The notes under the pieces: model-generated
The model's input: only the letters and a program-made list of their open reading frames with translations
What the model was told of the DNA's origin: nothing
The model's database searches: none
Translations under genes and position numbers: made by a program
In this document: positions 33,921 through 42,560 of the stretch, one piece after another
How positions within the stretch are numbered: the first letter of the stretch is position 1
Layout of the letters: every line of letters begins with the position of its first letter
NCBI GenBank assembly: GCA_934271275.1
Contig: CAKQRD010000001.1
Location: 1 to 64,000, forward strand
Origin: an uncultured Clostridia bacterium
GTDB taxonomy: Bacteria; Bacillota; Clostridia; Christensenellales; Borkfalkiaceae
Length of the DNA: 64,000 nucleotides
Direction of reading: 5' to 3'

Positions 33921-34604
33921 CTATTCCTTGTAAAACGCCGTTTTCTTTTCGGCATAGTCGAACAAAAGCGTTAAAATACCGTTAAACACGAGATAGAATA
34001 TCGCCGCGTAAAAAAGCGGAGTCAAAACGACGTAGGTATTAACAAGTCCGTTTGCGGCGGTGTATAAATCCACCACGCCGAGAACGCTTGCGAGCGCGGT
34101 GTCTTTTACGAGCGACATGGTTTCGTTGCTAAGCGGCGCAAGCACCTTTCTTATAACCTGAAAAATAACGACGTGGCGGAAAATCTGACTTTTAGTCATA
34201 CCAAGCACCTTTCCCGCTTCCCGCTGACCTTTTGGAACGGCTTCTACCGCGCCGCGGAATATTTCCGAAAAATAGCACGCGTAGTTTATCACGAACGCCG
34301 TCGCCACGAAGATAAACATCAAAGACTTTATGCTTACGCCGAAAAAAGCCGCAAGCTCTTTGTTCAGCGTTCCGAAAACGTATCTCGGCACAAGGCTGAC
34401 TACAAGAACCTGCAACATCAAAGGCGTGCTTCTTATTATCCAAACCACACCCTTAATCGGATATTTTACGGCTTTTATTTTCGACCGCGAACCAAACGAA
34501 ATAACGAGTCCCAGCGGCAGAGAAAGCGCAAGGGTTACGGCAAACAACAAAAGCGTGTTGCCGAACCCTGCGAACAGTGTCTTCATAATTATTTCAAAAT
34601 TCAT
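33921..34604 (-). CDS. Polar amino-acid ABC transporter permease
   Basis: 227 residues, five helices. IIRSTPLMLQVLVVSL and EAVPKGQREAGKVLGMTKSQIFRHVV are the HisM/GlnP-type start and EAA coupling loop. Only one permease gene is present, so a homodimer is likely. The gaps to the binding-protein gene (23 bases) and the ATPase gene (17 bases) show one operon. Confidence 0.9.
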   Translation of the reverse strand: MNFEIIMKTLFAGFGNTLLLFAVTLALSLPLGLVISFGSRSKIKAVKYPIKGVVWIIRSTPLMLQVLVVSLVPRYVFGTLNKELAAFFGVSIKSLMFIFVATAFVINYACYFSEIFRGAVEAVPKGQREAGKVLGMTKSQIFRHVVIFQVIRKVLAPLSNETMSLVKDTALASVLGVVDLYTAANGLVNTYVVLTPLFYAAIFYLVFNGILTLLFDYAEKKTAFYKE

Positions 34605-34627
34605 CTTTCAACTTTATATCGAACCTG

Positions 34628-35482
34628 TCATGCGTTTGCGTTTATATAGTAGTTTGCCATAACCGAATCTATTACGACTATATCGACCGAACCCGCTTTA
34701 AGCTGATTGAACGCTTCGAGCTGACTCGGGTATACCATTTTTTCTTTTCCGAGCTTTTTCGCGTCGATAACTTCTTCGCCCGCAGAACCTTTTTCCGCAC
34801 CCACTACCGCATTTGCAAAAGTAGCGGTGTCTTTCGTATACTTTCCTTCGTCTGCCTTTCTTATCACGGCAACCTGATTGTTATAAAGATACGGCACGGA
34901 AATGCACATATTTTCCTTTCTGTCGTCGGTTATGGTAAGTCCGTTCCAGATAAGGTCTATCGTGCCGTCCGCAAGGTTTGTTTCCTTCGCGCTCCACGTT
35001 ATCACCTGAAATTCGAGCTTTATATCGAGCGAATATTTTTGATTGAGATATTTTACGACTTCTTTTGCGAGGTCGGTATCGAAACCTACGAATTCGCCCT
35101 TATCGTCGGTAAAAGCTATCGGCGCGTAAACGGTGTAGCCGACGATTATCTTGCCGGAAGCTTTTATCTTCTCCCAACTGTCATCCGCCGCCCCCGCGAG
35201 CGGATTAACCGTTTCGTCCGTTATCGCAAGTTCGCTCGTAAGCCCGTACTTTTCCGCAACCGACTTGCAACCCTCGCCGCGAATCGCGATAAGCGCGTCG
35301 TTGATTTCGGAAATAAACGCTTTATCTTCCTTTCTTCCCGCAATTCCGTAAGTTTCGCGAACGAGAACGAGATCTTTCACAATCGCCGTTCCCTCTTTCT
35401 TGCCCTCTTTGCCGCACGCCGCAAATCCTATCGCCGCTACGGCAAGAATACACGCCAAAACCGCAGTTAATACCTTTTTCAT
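34628..35482 (-). CDS. Amino-acid-binding lipoprotein (family 3 SBP)
   Basis: 284 residues. Signal peptide with lipobox GFAAC (Cys22). The SBP_bac_3 motif GFDTDLAKEVVKYLNQ and the WNGLTITDDRKENM loop fit polar amino-acid receptors. First gene of the operon, after AAGGAGG. The ligand (glutamine, cystine or another) cannot be fixed by eye. The N-terminal third carries an extra stretch (about 30-100) before the usual core start GKIIVGY. Confidence 0.88.
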   Translation of the reverse strand: MKKVLTAVLACILAVAAIGFAACGKEGKKEGTAIVKDLVLVRETYGIAGRKEDKAFISEINDALIAIRGEGCKSVAEKYGLTSELAITDETVNPLAGAADDSWEKIKASGKIIVGYTVYAPIAFTDDKGEFVGFDTDLAKEVVKYLNQKYSLDIKLEFQVITWSAKETNLADGTIDLIWNGLTITDDRKENMCISVPYLYNNQVAVIRKADEGKYTKDTATFANAVVGAEKGSAGEEVIDAKKLGKEKMVYPSQLEAFNQLKAGSVDIVVIDSVMANYYINANA

Positions 35483-35534
35483 TGATTGCCTCCTTCTTGC
35501 GCGCCGTAAGATTCTTTGCGCGCCTCACTTTATT

Positions 35535-35580
35535 ACTTTAGTTTGTTAAAGTATCTATATTATACTTTATTACGATAAAG
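35535..35580. promoter_or_regulatory. Two operator-like palindromes at the amino-acid transporter promoter
   Basis: ACTTTAGTTTGTTAAAGT (35535-35552) lies downstream of the -10, and CTTTATTACGATAAAG (35565-35580) fills the spacer between -35 and -10. They share CTTTA/TAAAG half-sites. Likely regulator sites; YerC is one candidate. Confidence 0.55.
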
Positions 35581-35587
35581 TTGTAAA
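35559..35587 (-). promoter_or_regulatory. Promoter of the amino-acid transporter operon
   Basis: On the minus strand TTTACA (35587-35582), 17 bp, TATAAT (35564-35559). Confidence 0.7.
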
Positions 35588-35627
35588 GCGTTTTGAGGCA
35601 CTTTTTTAAAAATTTATAAATTTTTTA

Positions 35628-35798
35628 TTAAACGTCAAAAACGTAGCCCATATCGCCGTAGTCAGCGTCGAGGTTTATTCTCCCTGATAACACGAACGCC
35701 GATATACTAAATCCGTTATCGAGAAAAGTCAAAAAATTAAAAGCGAACGCTTTGCCTGTCTTTTCTTCGGCTATCGTTACGCGCACCGAGTTTCCGCC
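35628..35798 (-). pseudogene. Possible 3' gene remnant, no recognised family
   Basis: An open frame of 56 codons bounded upstream by a stop (no start codon) reads GGNSVRVTIAEEKTGK, then AFAFNFLTFLDNGFSI, and ends YGDMGYVFDV. Codon choice looks like that of neighbouring genes, which suggests the tail of a lost gene. Nothing else is visible in 35590-35880. Confidence 0.3.
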
Positions 35799-35887
35799 TT
35801 ACGAATTCGTTAAAAATATTGAATCAAGAAAGCTTTAAGCGGCGAAGAAAAAAATATAATAATTATTGAAAAACCGCTCTAATGTGC

Positions 35888-35916
35888 TTGACAAAAGCCG
35901 AGGTTTAATGTATATT
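35888..35916 (+). promoter_or_regulatory. Promoter of tRNA-Ala
   Basis: TTGACA, 17 bp, TATATT. Between promoter and tRNA a strong hairpin GCAACGCTT/AAGCGTTGC (35956-35981) forms part of the 5' precursor. Confidence 0.75.
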
Positions 35917-35991
35917 ATAAAGGTATTTTCGGTAAAACGAAGATATGAAATACGGCAACGCTTCACAAAGTAAGCGTTGCAACCCGATTTC

Positions 35992-36067
35992 GGGGGTATG
36001 GCTCAGTTGGTAGAGCGCCGCGTTCGCAACGCGGAGGCCAGGGGTTCGAATCCCCTTACCTCCACCA
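35992..36067 (+). tRNA. tRNA-Ala, anticodon CGC
   Basis: 76 nt with encoded CCA. Acceptor GGGGGTA/TACCTCC contains the G3-U70 wobble that marks alanine tRNAs. The D arm is GCTCAGTTGGTAGAGC. The anticodon arm CCGCG-TTCGCAA-CGCGG has anticodon CGC. The T arm AGGGG-TTCGAAT-CCCCT follows. Confidence 0.95.
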
Positions 36068-36102
36068 AAACGGCAAAAATCGTATGATTTTTGCCGTTTT
36101 TT
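36067..36102 (+). terminator. Terminator of tRNA-Ala
   Basis: AAAACGGCAAAAATC and GATTTTTGCCGTTTT around GTAT, followed by T's. A second small hairpin, CACCGC-TTAGG-GCGGTG with seven T's, lies at 36287-36310. The intervening 36105-36286 holds nothing I can name. Confidence 0.8.
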
Positions 36103-36327
36103 CTGCGTTTTTTCGCGTTTTTTAACACGCCTTTTTTCGTTTTTCCGCAAAATTTGGGCAGTAAATTCCTTTAAAAAACCCTTAATATTCCTTGATTTTC
36201 TCGGCTTCGATTATGCTCCTTTATTTCAGTTTTCAATTTTTTTATAAATAATAGCAGGATTTCTTTTATCTGAATATTATTTATTCCACCGCTTAGGGCG
36301 GTGTTTTTTTCGCTAAAGGCTACAACA

Positions 36328-36362
36328 AAAGCGCGGCTGACAAAATAGTCAGCCGCGCTTTT
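36328..36362. terminator. Terminator of the 36373-36717 gene
   Basis: AAGCGCGGCTGAC/GTCAGCCGCGCTT stem of 13 bp, with T-rich sequence on both sides. Confidence 0.75.
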
Positions 36363-36372
36363 ATCAGAGTTT

Positions 36373-36717
36373 TCAGAATATAACGCTTTCTATTTTATAC
36401 GCCATATTCGCGGGAATTGCTATTATCGCGGTTTTACCGTTTTTGAACATTACCTCGTATTTAGGTCCGCGATATTGCTTATTCGCGCCCATTTTGAACA
36501 GCGCGTCCTCTTGCGAAACCTTTGCGGAGTGAATATCGTTTTTGTCAAAGATAAAATCCTCTATCTTTTCACCGTATATCATCAACTTACCTTTCGAGCC
36601 GTCATCGGCTTTTCCGATATACGCATACGGTAAAGAACCGTTTCTGAATCCTGAACCTGTCACAATTCCCCACTGATTGAAGTTCAATCGCTTGAACATC
36701 TTAAAAAAACCTGCCAT
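36373..36717 (-). CDS. Small hypothetical protein (114 aa)
   Basis: Starts at the ATG after AAGGAG (36717); the longer frame from 36753 lies over the promoter. A basic N-terminus (MAGFFKMFKRL) precedes a beta-rich body with KLMIYGEKIEDFIFDKNDI and YEVMFKNGKTAIIAIPA, possibly PH-like, but I do not recognise the family. No signal peptide. Divergent from the XRE gene at 36807, whose product probably represses it. Confidence 0.7.
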   Translation of the reverse strand: MAGFFKMFKRLNFNQWGIVTGSGFRNGSLPYAYIGKADDGSKGKLMIYGEKIEDFIFDKNDIHSAKVSQEDALFKMGANKQYRGPKYEVMFKNGKTAIIAIPANMAYKIESVIF

Positions 36718-36744
36718 AATTTTTCTCCTTGTTTTTTTGATAAT

Positions 36745-36773
36745 ATTATACAAGAAGTTTTCTTCTTTGTCAA
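36745..36773 (-). promoter_or_regulatory. Consensus promoter with XRE-type operator in the spacer
   Basis: On the minus strand TTGACA (36773-36768), 17 bp, TATAAT (36750-36745). The spacer is the palindrome AAGAAGTTTTCTTCTT (36752-36767), and a related AAGAATTCTT lies at 36784-36793. Confidence 0.75.
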
Positions 36774-36806
36774 GAGTTTTAAGAAGAATTCTTTTATAAT
36801 TTTTTT

Positions 36807-37007
36807 GTGAGTATCGGACAAAGAATAAAAGATTTAAGATTAGAAAAAGAACTTTCGCAACTGCAGCTTGCGAAAGAAATTAACGTAAGCCAAAAAGCAA
36901 TCGATTACTGGGAACGCTCGGTCAACGAACCGAAAGCGAAATATATAATTGCGTTGGTCAAATTTTTCAACCTCTCGTTCGACGAATTTTTTGAAGATGT
37001 GGAGTAG
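36807..37007 (+). CDS. XRE-family regulator (66 aa)
   Basis: GTG start. The whole protein is one HTH domain: IGQRIKDLRLEKELSQLQLA, KEINVSQKAIDYWERSVNEP, then LVKFFNLSFDEFFED. No good ribosome site precedes it. It probably binds the AAGAA..TTCTT palindromes that overlap the divergent promoter, controlling the 36373-36717 gene and itself. Confidence 0.8.
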   Translation: MSIGQRIKDLRLEKELSQLQLAKEINVSQKAIDYWERSVNEPKAKYIIALVKFFNLSFDEFFEDVE

Positions 37008-37096
37008 CTCGGTAAATTATCCGAAAAACAATGATTTTTTTGATTTATATCGAATAATTTTTTGCAAAAAACAAGCATGATAAGGAGAAAGTATAA

Positions 37097-37756
37097 ATGT
37101 ACGAAGAGATAAGACACGACCTAAAAAACAATGTCGTTCGGGAATTAAAAAGTCATTTAGAAAACGCTTTGACAAATATTTCGTATACAGAAAATATCAA
37201 AGCTTCCGAAATCTACGATTTTCTTGAAAAAAACGATTATATCAAAATAACTCCGCCGTCATATACCTACTTAATGCCGCCGCCGGAATCAGGAGCAATG
37301 TACTTCATTACGCTTGATTCGCTAAAAAATTTTAATAGCGGACGCTCAATAAAATCGGGGAACATACGCCTTAACATTAAAAAGCTTATAAACGCGCTTC
37401 CCGATGCGGTATCTCTCGGAATAGGAATGAGTTCCGAAAATCCGATAGTCGTTGTGTGCGGCGCGCTAAGCCTTTGGCTCAAGCTAAAAGACGTCGCTAC
37501 GATAAGCATTTCAAAGGAACAAGCCTTCGTAATCGTAGCTTTGTGGAAAGCGGGTAACAGCGAAAACAAAATATTATTAAACGACGGTTTTACGGCTACG
37601 AACGAGCTACTGAAACAATACGGCGAACCGCAGATAACAATAAAAAAATATAACAATTTAATCGATTCTTTATCCAAGATGCGCTGTATCGAGTTGACGG
37701 AAGAAACCATTTTGTTAAAAGAACGGATTAGTAAAGATTATATTCAAAGCATATAA
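37097..37756 (+). CDS. Hypothetical protein (219 aa) downstream of XRE
   Basis: AAGGAG lies nine bases before the ATG. The N-terminal 70 residues look helical and charged. PPSYTYLMPPPESGAMYFI follows, then a hydrophobic patch NPIVVVCGALSLWLKL. The C-terminal 80 residues (ISKEQAFVIVALWKAG to the end) resemble a winged-helix layout, but this is only an impression. Possibly in an operon with the XRE gene 89 bases upstream. Function unknown. Confidence 0.65.
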   Translation: MYEEIRHDLKNNVVRELKSHLENALTNISYTENIKASEIYDFLEKNDYIKITPPSYTYLMPPPESGAMYFITLDSLKNFNSGRSIKSGNIRLNIKKLINALPDAVSLGIGMSSENPIVVVCGALSLWLKLKDVATISISKEQAFVIVALWKAGNSENKILLNDGFTATNELLKQYGEPQITIKKYNNLIDSLSKMRCIELTEETILLKERISKDYIQSI

Positions 37757-37766
37757 AAATAATAAA

Positions 37767-37806
37767 AGAGACGTCGGATTTTATAAAGAAGCGGCGTCTC
37801 TTTTTA
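37767..37806 (+). terminator. Terminator after the 219-aa gene
   Basis: AGAGACGTCG/CGGCGTCTCT stem, then TTTTTATTTA. Confidence 0.75.
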
Positions 37807-37910
37807 TTTATGCCTGATTAAACCGTCTTACGCTATTTTTTCGCGGACAAACGATTAAACTATATAAAAAGCTTAATATTATAAATTTTTTATCTTTCTT
37901 ATTGCGGAAA

Positions 37911-39440
37911 TTATTCCCATTCGATGGTTGCAGGCGGTTTGCTGGTTACGTCGTATACCACCCTGTTTACGCCCTTAACTTCGTTTACGATTCTCGAAGA
38001 TATAAGGCAAAGCGTTTTATGCGGAATTTCCGCCACGTCCGCGGTCATTCCGTCCACGCTCGTCACCGCGCGGAGCGCTACCGTATAGCCGTAAGTACGT
38101 TCGTCGCCCATAACGCCGACGGATCTCACGCCCGTAAGGAGCGCGAAATACTGCCATATTTTTTTATCGAGTCCCGCCTTCGCGATCTCTTCTCTGAAAA
38201 TATAGTCCGCTTCCTGCACGATCCTTATTTTATCGCGCGTGATGTTCCCGAGAATTCTCACCGCAAGCCCGGGACCCGGAAACGGCTGGCGTTCCACTAT
38301 GAAATCGGGTAGCCCTAATTCTCTTCCGAGTTCTCTCACTTCGTCCTTAAACAACCTTCTTAACGGCTCTATAATCTCCTTGAAATTGACTACGGAAGGA
38401 AGCCCGCCCACGTTGTGGTGGCTCTTTATAACCGCGCTCTTTCCGAGTCCGCTTTCGATAACGTCGGGATAAATAGTTCCCTGAACGAGGTAATCCACCT
38501 CGCCTATTTTGTCCGCTTCCGTCTTAAAAACGTCTATGAACTCTTTGCCGATGATTTTTCTCTTTTTCTCGGGATCTTTAACGCTGCGAAGCGCGGATAA
38601 AAACTGCTTGCCCGCATCCGCTTTGATAAGGTTCATTCCCATACCGTCTTTAAAGACCTTCATAACCTCGTCCGCTTCGTTTTTGCGGAGAAGTCCGTGG
38701 TCTACGAAAATACAGATAAGGTTTTCGCCCGCCGCTTTATGGAGAAGCGTCGCCGCGACCGCGCTGTCCACGCCGCCGCTCATCGCGCACAGAATTTTGC
38801 CGTTTCCGACTTTCTCTCTTATCGCTTTTATCTGTTCTTCCGCAAAGTCCTTCATCTTCCAGTCGCCCGCCGCGCCGCATACGCCTAACAGGAAATTACG
38901 GAAAATTTCGTTGCCGTTTTCGGTGTGAACGACTTCGGGGTGGAACTGAACGGCGTAAATTTTTCTTTCCGCGTTTTCAAAGCCCGCAATTTTGCAAGCC
39001 TTGGTATGCGCCGTCGCCTTAAAACCCGCGGGCAGCTTTTTAACCTCGTCCGTATGGCTCATCCAGCAGAAGCCATTCGGCATATTTTCAAGCACCGCGC
39101 CGCCGTCGTATTCTATTTCGCATCTGCCGTACTCTCTCGTGGAAGCCTTGCCGACTTCGCCCCCGAGCATATCCGCAATCAGCTGCATACCGTAGCAAAT
39201 ACCGAGAACGGGTACGCCGAGATTAAAGATTTCGGGATTTACCTTCGGCGCGCCTTCCGCCGAAACGCTGCACGGTCCGCCTGTAAATATTATACCGACA
39301 GGCGCGTAGCTTTTGATTTTTTCTATCGTGATTTCGTTTGAAACGAGTTCGGCATAAACGCCCAAAGCTCTCACCCTTCTCACGATAAGTTGATTATACT
39401 GTCCGCCGAAGTCAATTACGAGAACGGTCTGATTCTGCAT
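37911..39440 (-). CDS. guaA: GMP synthase (glutamine-hydrolysing)
   Basis: 509 residues, full length. Class I amidotransferase domain with GICYGMQ (nucleophile Cys) and QFHPEVVHT. ATP pyrophosphatase P-loop AMSGGVDSAVAATLL. C-terminal dimerisation domain ends in TSKPPATIEWE. It aminates XMP to GMP using glutamine. Last of a minus-strand run pyrG-dapL-guaA downstream of the GOGAT operon. No purine riboswitch is visible in the 156 bases upstream. Confidence 0.96.
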   Translation of the reverse strand: MQNQTVLVIDFGGQYNQLIVRRVRALGVYAELVSNEITIEKIKSYAPVGIIFTGGPCSVSAEGAPKVNPEIFNLGVPVLGICYGMQLIADMLGGEVGKASTREYGRCEIEYDGGAVLENMPNGFCWMSHTDEVKKLPAGFKATAHTKACKIAGFENAERKIYAVQFHPEVVHTENGNEIFRNFLLGVCGAAGDWKMKDFAEEQIKAIREKVGNGKILCAMSGGVDSAVAATLLHKAAGENLICIFVDHGLLRKNEADEVMKVFKDGMGMNLIKADAGKQFLSALRSVKDPEKKRKIIGKEFIDVFKTEADKIGEVDYLVQGTIYPDVIESGLGKSAVIKSHHNVGGLPSVVNFKEIIEPLRRLFKDEVRELGRELGLPDFIVERQPFPGPGLAVRILGNITRDKIRIVQEADYIFREEIAKAGLDKKIWQYFALLTGVRSVGVMGDERTYGYTVALRAVTSVDGMTADVAEIPHKTLCLISSRIVNEVKGVNRVVYDVTSKPPATIEWE

Positions 39441-39596
39441 ATATTTTTACCTCTTTCGTTTGTATATTGCGTTTTTTACGGAAGCTCCCGAAAACGAAGC
39501 GCGTTACGGCTTTTTTTAAAAGCTACAAAAACCGAGCAAAGTTCCTTCCGAAATTGCGGAAGCCGAGAAAAAGCTCCGTTTCGTCGCCGCCGTTTT

Positions 39597-40793
39597 CTAT
39601 CTTTTTTCCGAAAACAATTTTAGCATTATATCCGCCGCTTTGTCAACGGTTTGCTCGGAGGCGAACGCGGTTAATCGGAAACAATATTTGCCGTTTTTGC
39701 CGAAGCCCTCTCCCGGAGTGCCAACGATATGCCCTTTTTCGAGCAGGAAGTCGAAAAACTCACGGCTTTCCATACCGAACGGACAGGTGAGCCAGATATA
39801 CGGCGAATTTACTCCGCCCGTATAACTTACCCCCGCTTTTTTGAGTGTCGCGCCTATCTTTTCGGCGTTTTTTCTGTATACCGCGATATTACGTTCAAGC
39901 TCCTTCTGCCCTTCTTCCGAAAAAGCCGCCGCCGCGCCGCGCTGAACGACGTAGCTTACGCCGTTGAATTTCGTAGTCTGGCGGCGAAGCCAAAGCTTCC
40001 TGAGAGAAACGCCGTCCGCATCGACAAGAGCTTCGGGAACTATCGTATACCCGCAGCGAACGCCCGTAAAGCCCGCGGTTTTGGAGAACGAACAGAACTC
40101 TATCGCGCAGTTTTTCGCGCCCTCTATTTCGTAAATGCTTCGGGCAATTCTGTCCTCCGAAACGAAGCGTTCGTACGCCGCGTCGAAAAGTATGAGCGCG
40201 CCCGTTTTAAGCGCGAAATCCACCCATTCTTTAAGCTCCTTTCTCGTATACGCCGCGCCCGTCGGATTGTTCGGCGAGCAGATATAGATAATATCCGCTT
40301 TCACGCTTTCGCTCGGCATAGGCAGAAAGCCGTTTTCCGCAGTCGCTTCCGCGAAAACGATTTTTCTGCCGTCCATAACGTTGGTATCGACGTACACGGG
40401 ATAAACGGGATCGGGTATCAGCACCGAATTTTCTTTGCCCAAAATATCGAGAATATTTCCGAGGTCGGATTTCGCGCCGTCCGAAACGAAAATTTCGTCC
40501 GCTTCGAGAGAAATTCCCCGCCCCGCGTAATAACCCTTTATCGCCTCGCGGAGGAAGGAATACCCCTGTTCGGGACCGTAGCCGCGGAAGGTCTCCTTCT
40601 TGCCAAGTTCCGCCGCCGCCTCTTCCATCGCCCTTACGCACGCGGAAGGTATGGGAAGCGTCACGTCGCCGATACCCATTTTAAGTATCTCCGCATCAGG
40701 GTGGGATTCCTTGAAGCGGGCGGTTTTTGCCGCTATTTCGGAAAAAAGGTAGCTTTCTTTAAGCTTTAAGTAATTAGCGTTGACCTTGAACAT
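39597..40793 (-). CDS. dapL: LL-diaminopimelate aminotransferase
   Basis: 398 residues, class I/II PLP aminotransferase. MGIGDVTLPIPSACVRAMEEA at the start, SDGAKSDLGNI (a DapL hallmark), CSPNNPTGAAYT and the PLP lysine in CSFSKTAGFTGVRCGY are present. DapL converts tetrahydrodipicolinate directly to LL-DAP, skipping the acyl routes. DapF (53259) then makes meso-DAP for lysine and peptidoglycan. The gene lies 18 bases downstream of pyrG and is probably co-transcribed with it. Confidence 0.93.
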   Translation of the reverse strand: MFKVNANYLKLKESYLFSEIAAKTARFKESHPDAEILKMGIGDVTLPIPSACVRAMEEAAAELGKKETFRGYGPEQGYSFLREAIKGYYAGRGISLEADEIFVSDGAKSDLGNILDILGKENSVLIPDPVYPVYVDTNVMDGRKIVFAEATAENGFLPMPSESVKADIIYICSPNNPTGAAYTRKELKEWVDFALKTGALILFDAAYERFVSEDRIARSIYEIEGAKNCAIEFCSFSKTAGFTGVRCGYTIVPEALVDADGVSLRKLWLRRQTTKFNGVSYVVQRGAAAAFSEEGQKELERNIAVYRKNAEKIGATLKKAGVSYTGGVNSPYIWLTCPFGMESREFFDFLLEKGHIVGTPGEGFGKNGKYCFRLTAFASEQTVDKAADIMLKLFSEKR

Positions 40794-40811
40794 CTTCCGA
40801 CCTCTTTACTT

Positions 40812-42422
40812 TTATTTGTTTTCTTCTTTGCTTTCGAGCGCGCTTTTAACGAGTCCCGAAAAGAGCGGGTGCGCGCGGTTGGGGCGGCTCTTGAATTCGG
40901 GGTGGAACTGCACGCCGATAAAGAACCTGCACGCGGGGTTTTCCACCGTTTCCACGATGTACCCGTCGGGCGAAGTGCCGCCTATAACGAGACCGTTTTC
41001 GGTTAAAACGTCTCTGAAATCGTTATTGAATTCGTAACGGTGGCGGTGACGTTCGGAAATTTCGCCCTTGCCGTAGCACTTATGCAAAAGCGTGCCTTCC
41101 TTTACGCGGCAGGGATACGCGCCGAGACGGAGCGTGCCGCCTTTATCCACGCCGTCGCTCTGCCCCGGCAGGAAGTCTATGACCTTATGACGGCTTTCGG
41201 GATTGAATTCGCCCGAATCCGCGTCTTTAAGCCCGCAAACGTTTCTCGCGAACTCTATAACCGCCGTCTGCATACCTAAACATATGCCGAGGTAAGGCAC
41301 GTCGTTTTCGCGCGCGTATTTCGCGGCGATGATTTTGCCCTCTATTCCGCGGTTGCCGAAGCCGCCCGGAACGAGTATTCCGTCCGCGTTTTTAAGAACC
41401 TCCGCCACGTTTTCTTCGGTTATCGTTTCGCTGTCCGTCCAGAGAACGTTCACCTTCGCGCCGCACCAGTAGCCCGCATGGCGCAGAGCCTCCGCGACGG
41501 AAAGGTACGCGTCGTGAAGAGCGACGTATTTTCCGACTATCGCGATATTCACTTCTTTATGCAGGTTTTTGATTTTGGAAACCATTCCACGCCATTCGGT
41601 AAGGTCGGGAGCGGGCGCGTTTATGCCGAGTTCCCTGCAAACGACCTCCGAAAAATGACTTTCTTCAAGCATAAGCGGAGCTTCGTAAAGAATGGGAAGA
41701 GTTCTGTTTTCTATAACACAGTCCTTTTTGACGTTGCAGAAAAGCGAAATTTTGTTGAAAATGGACTCTTCGAGCGGGCGGTCGCAACGGAGAATTATGA
41801 TGTCGGGATTAACGCCCATACCCTGCAATTCCTTTACGGAGTGCTGAGTGGGTTTACTCTTATGCTCGTCGCTGCCCGAAAGGAAGGGTACGAGCGTGAC
41901 GTGGATAAACAGGCTGTTTTCCCTGCCGACTTCGAGCGAAATCTGACGAATCGCTTCGAGGAAGGGTTGAGATTCTATATCGCCGATTGTGCCGCCCGTT
42001 TCCACGATTATTACGTCCGCTTTGGTTTTATCCGCAAGGCGGTAAACGTAATCCTTTATTTCGTTGGTGACGTGAGGAATTATCTGCACGGTAGAACCGA
42101 GATATTCGCCGCGACGTTCTTTATTAAGAACGTTCCAGAACACCTTGCCCGTGGTAAGGTTGGAAAATTTGTTCAGATCCTCGTCGATGAAACGCTCGTA
42201 ATGACCGAGGTCGAGGTCGGTTTCCGCGCCGTCCTCGGTGACGAAAACCTCGCCGTGCTGATACGGACTCATAGTTCCGGGATCTACGTTTATGTACGGA
42301 TCGAGCTTTTGCGCCGCGACTTTAAGCCCGCGCGCTTTTAAAAGTCTGCCGAGAGATGCTGCGGTTATGCCCTTGCCGAGTCCCGACACGACGCCGCCCG
42401 TTACGAAAATGAATTTTTGCAT
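40812..42422 (-). CDS. pyrG: CTP synthase
   Basis: 536 residues from the ATG at 42422, which follows AAAGGA and gives the canonical start KFIFVTGGVVSGLGKG. A frame from 42473 adds 17 non-conserved residues. Synthetase domain with SPYQHGEVFVTEDGAETDLDLGHYERF, amidotransferase domain with GICLGMQ and QFHPEFKSRP. It makes CTP from UTP and glutamine. An imperfect GC-rich inverted repeat lies in the 138 bases upstream. Confidence 0.96.
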   Translation of the reverse strand: MQKFIFVTGGVVSGLGKGITAASLGRLLKARGLKVAAQKLDPYINVDPGTMSPYQHGEVFVTEDGAETDLDLGHYERFIDEDLNKFSNLTTGKVFWNVLNKERRGEYLGSTVQIIPHVTNEIKDYVYRLADKTKADVIIVETGGTIGDIESQPFLEAIRQISLEVGRENSLFIHVTLVPFLSGSDEHKSKPTQHSVKELQGMGVNPDIIILRCDRPLEESIFNKISLFCNVKKDCVIENRTLPILYEAPLMLEESHFSEVVCRELGINAPAPDLTEWRGMVSKIKNLHKEVNIAIVGKYVALHDAYLSVAEALRHAGYWCGAKVNVLWTDSETITEENVAEVLKNADGILVPGGFGNRGIEGKIIAAKYARENDVPYLGICLGMQTAVIEFARNVCGLKDADSGEFNPESRHKVIDFLPGQSDGVDKGGTLRLGAYPCRVKEGTLLHKCYGKGEISERHRHRYEFNNDFRDVLTENGLVIGGTSPDGYIVETVENPACRFFIGVQFHPEFKSRPNRAHPLFSGLVKSALESKEENK

Positions 42423-42560
42423 ATATGTTTTTCCTTTAAGTTTTTTACCGTTTATTATTTTGCCGCGCCGCAACCGCAGTCGCCGCCCAAACCGCCGCGT
42501 TATCGGGCGCGTATTCGCCCCGCCTTTTGCCGCCGACTGCCGCGCGAATTATTCATAGGC

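Noticed and set aside
35905..36150. Minus-strand frame with GKGIRTPGLRVANAALYQLS
   Set aside because: It is the antisense translation of tRNA-Ala, not a protein.
39729..40769. 346-codon plus-strand frame opposite dapL
   Set aside because: It shadows a conserved aminotransferase and has no family motif.
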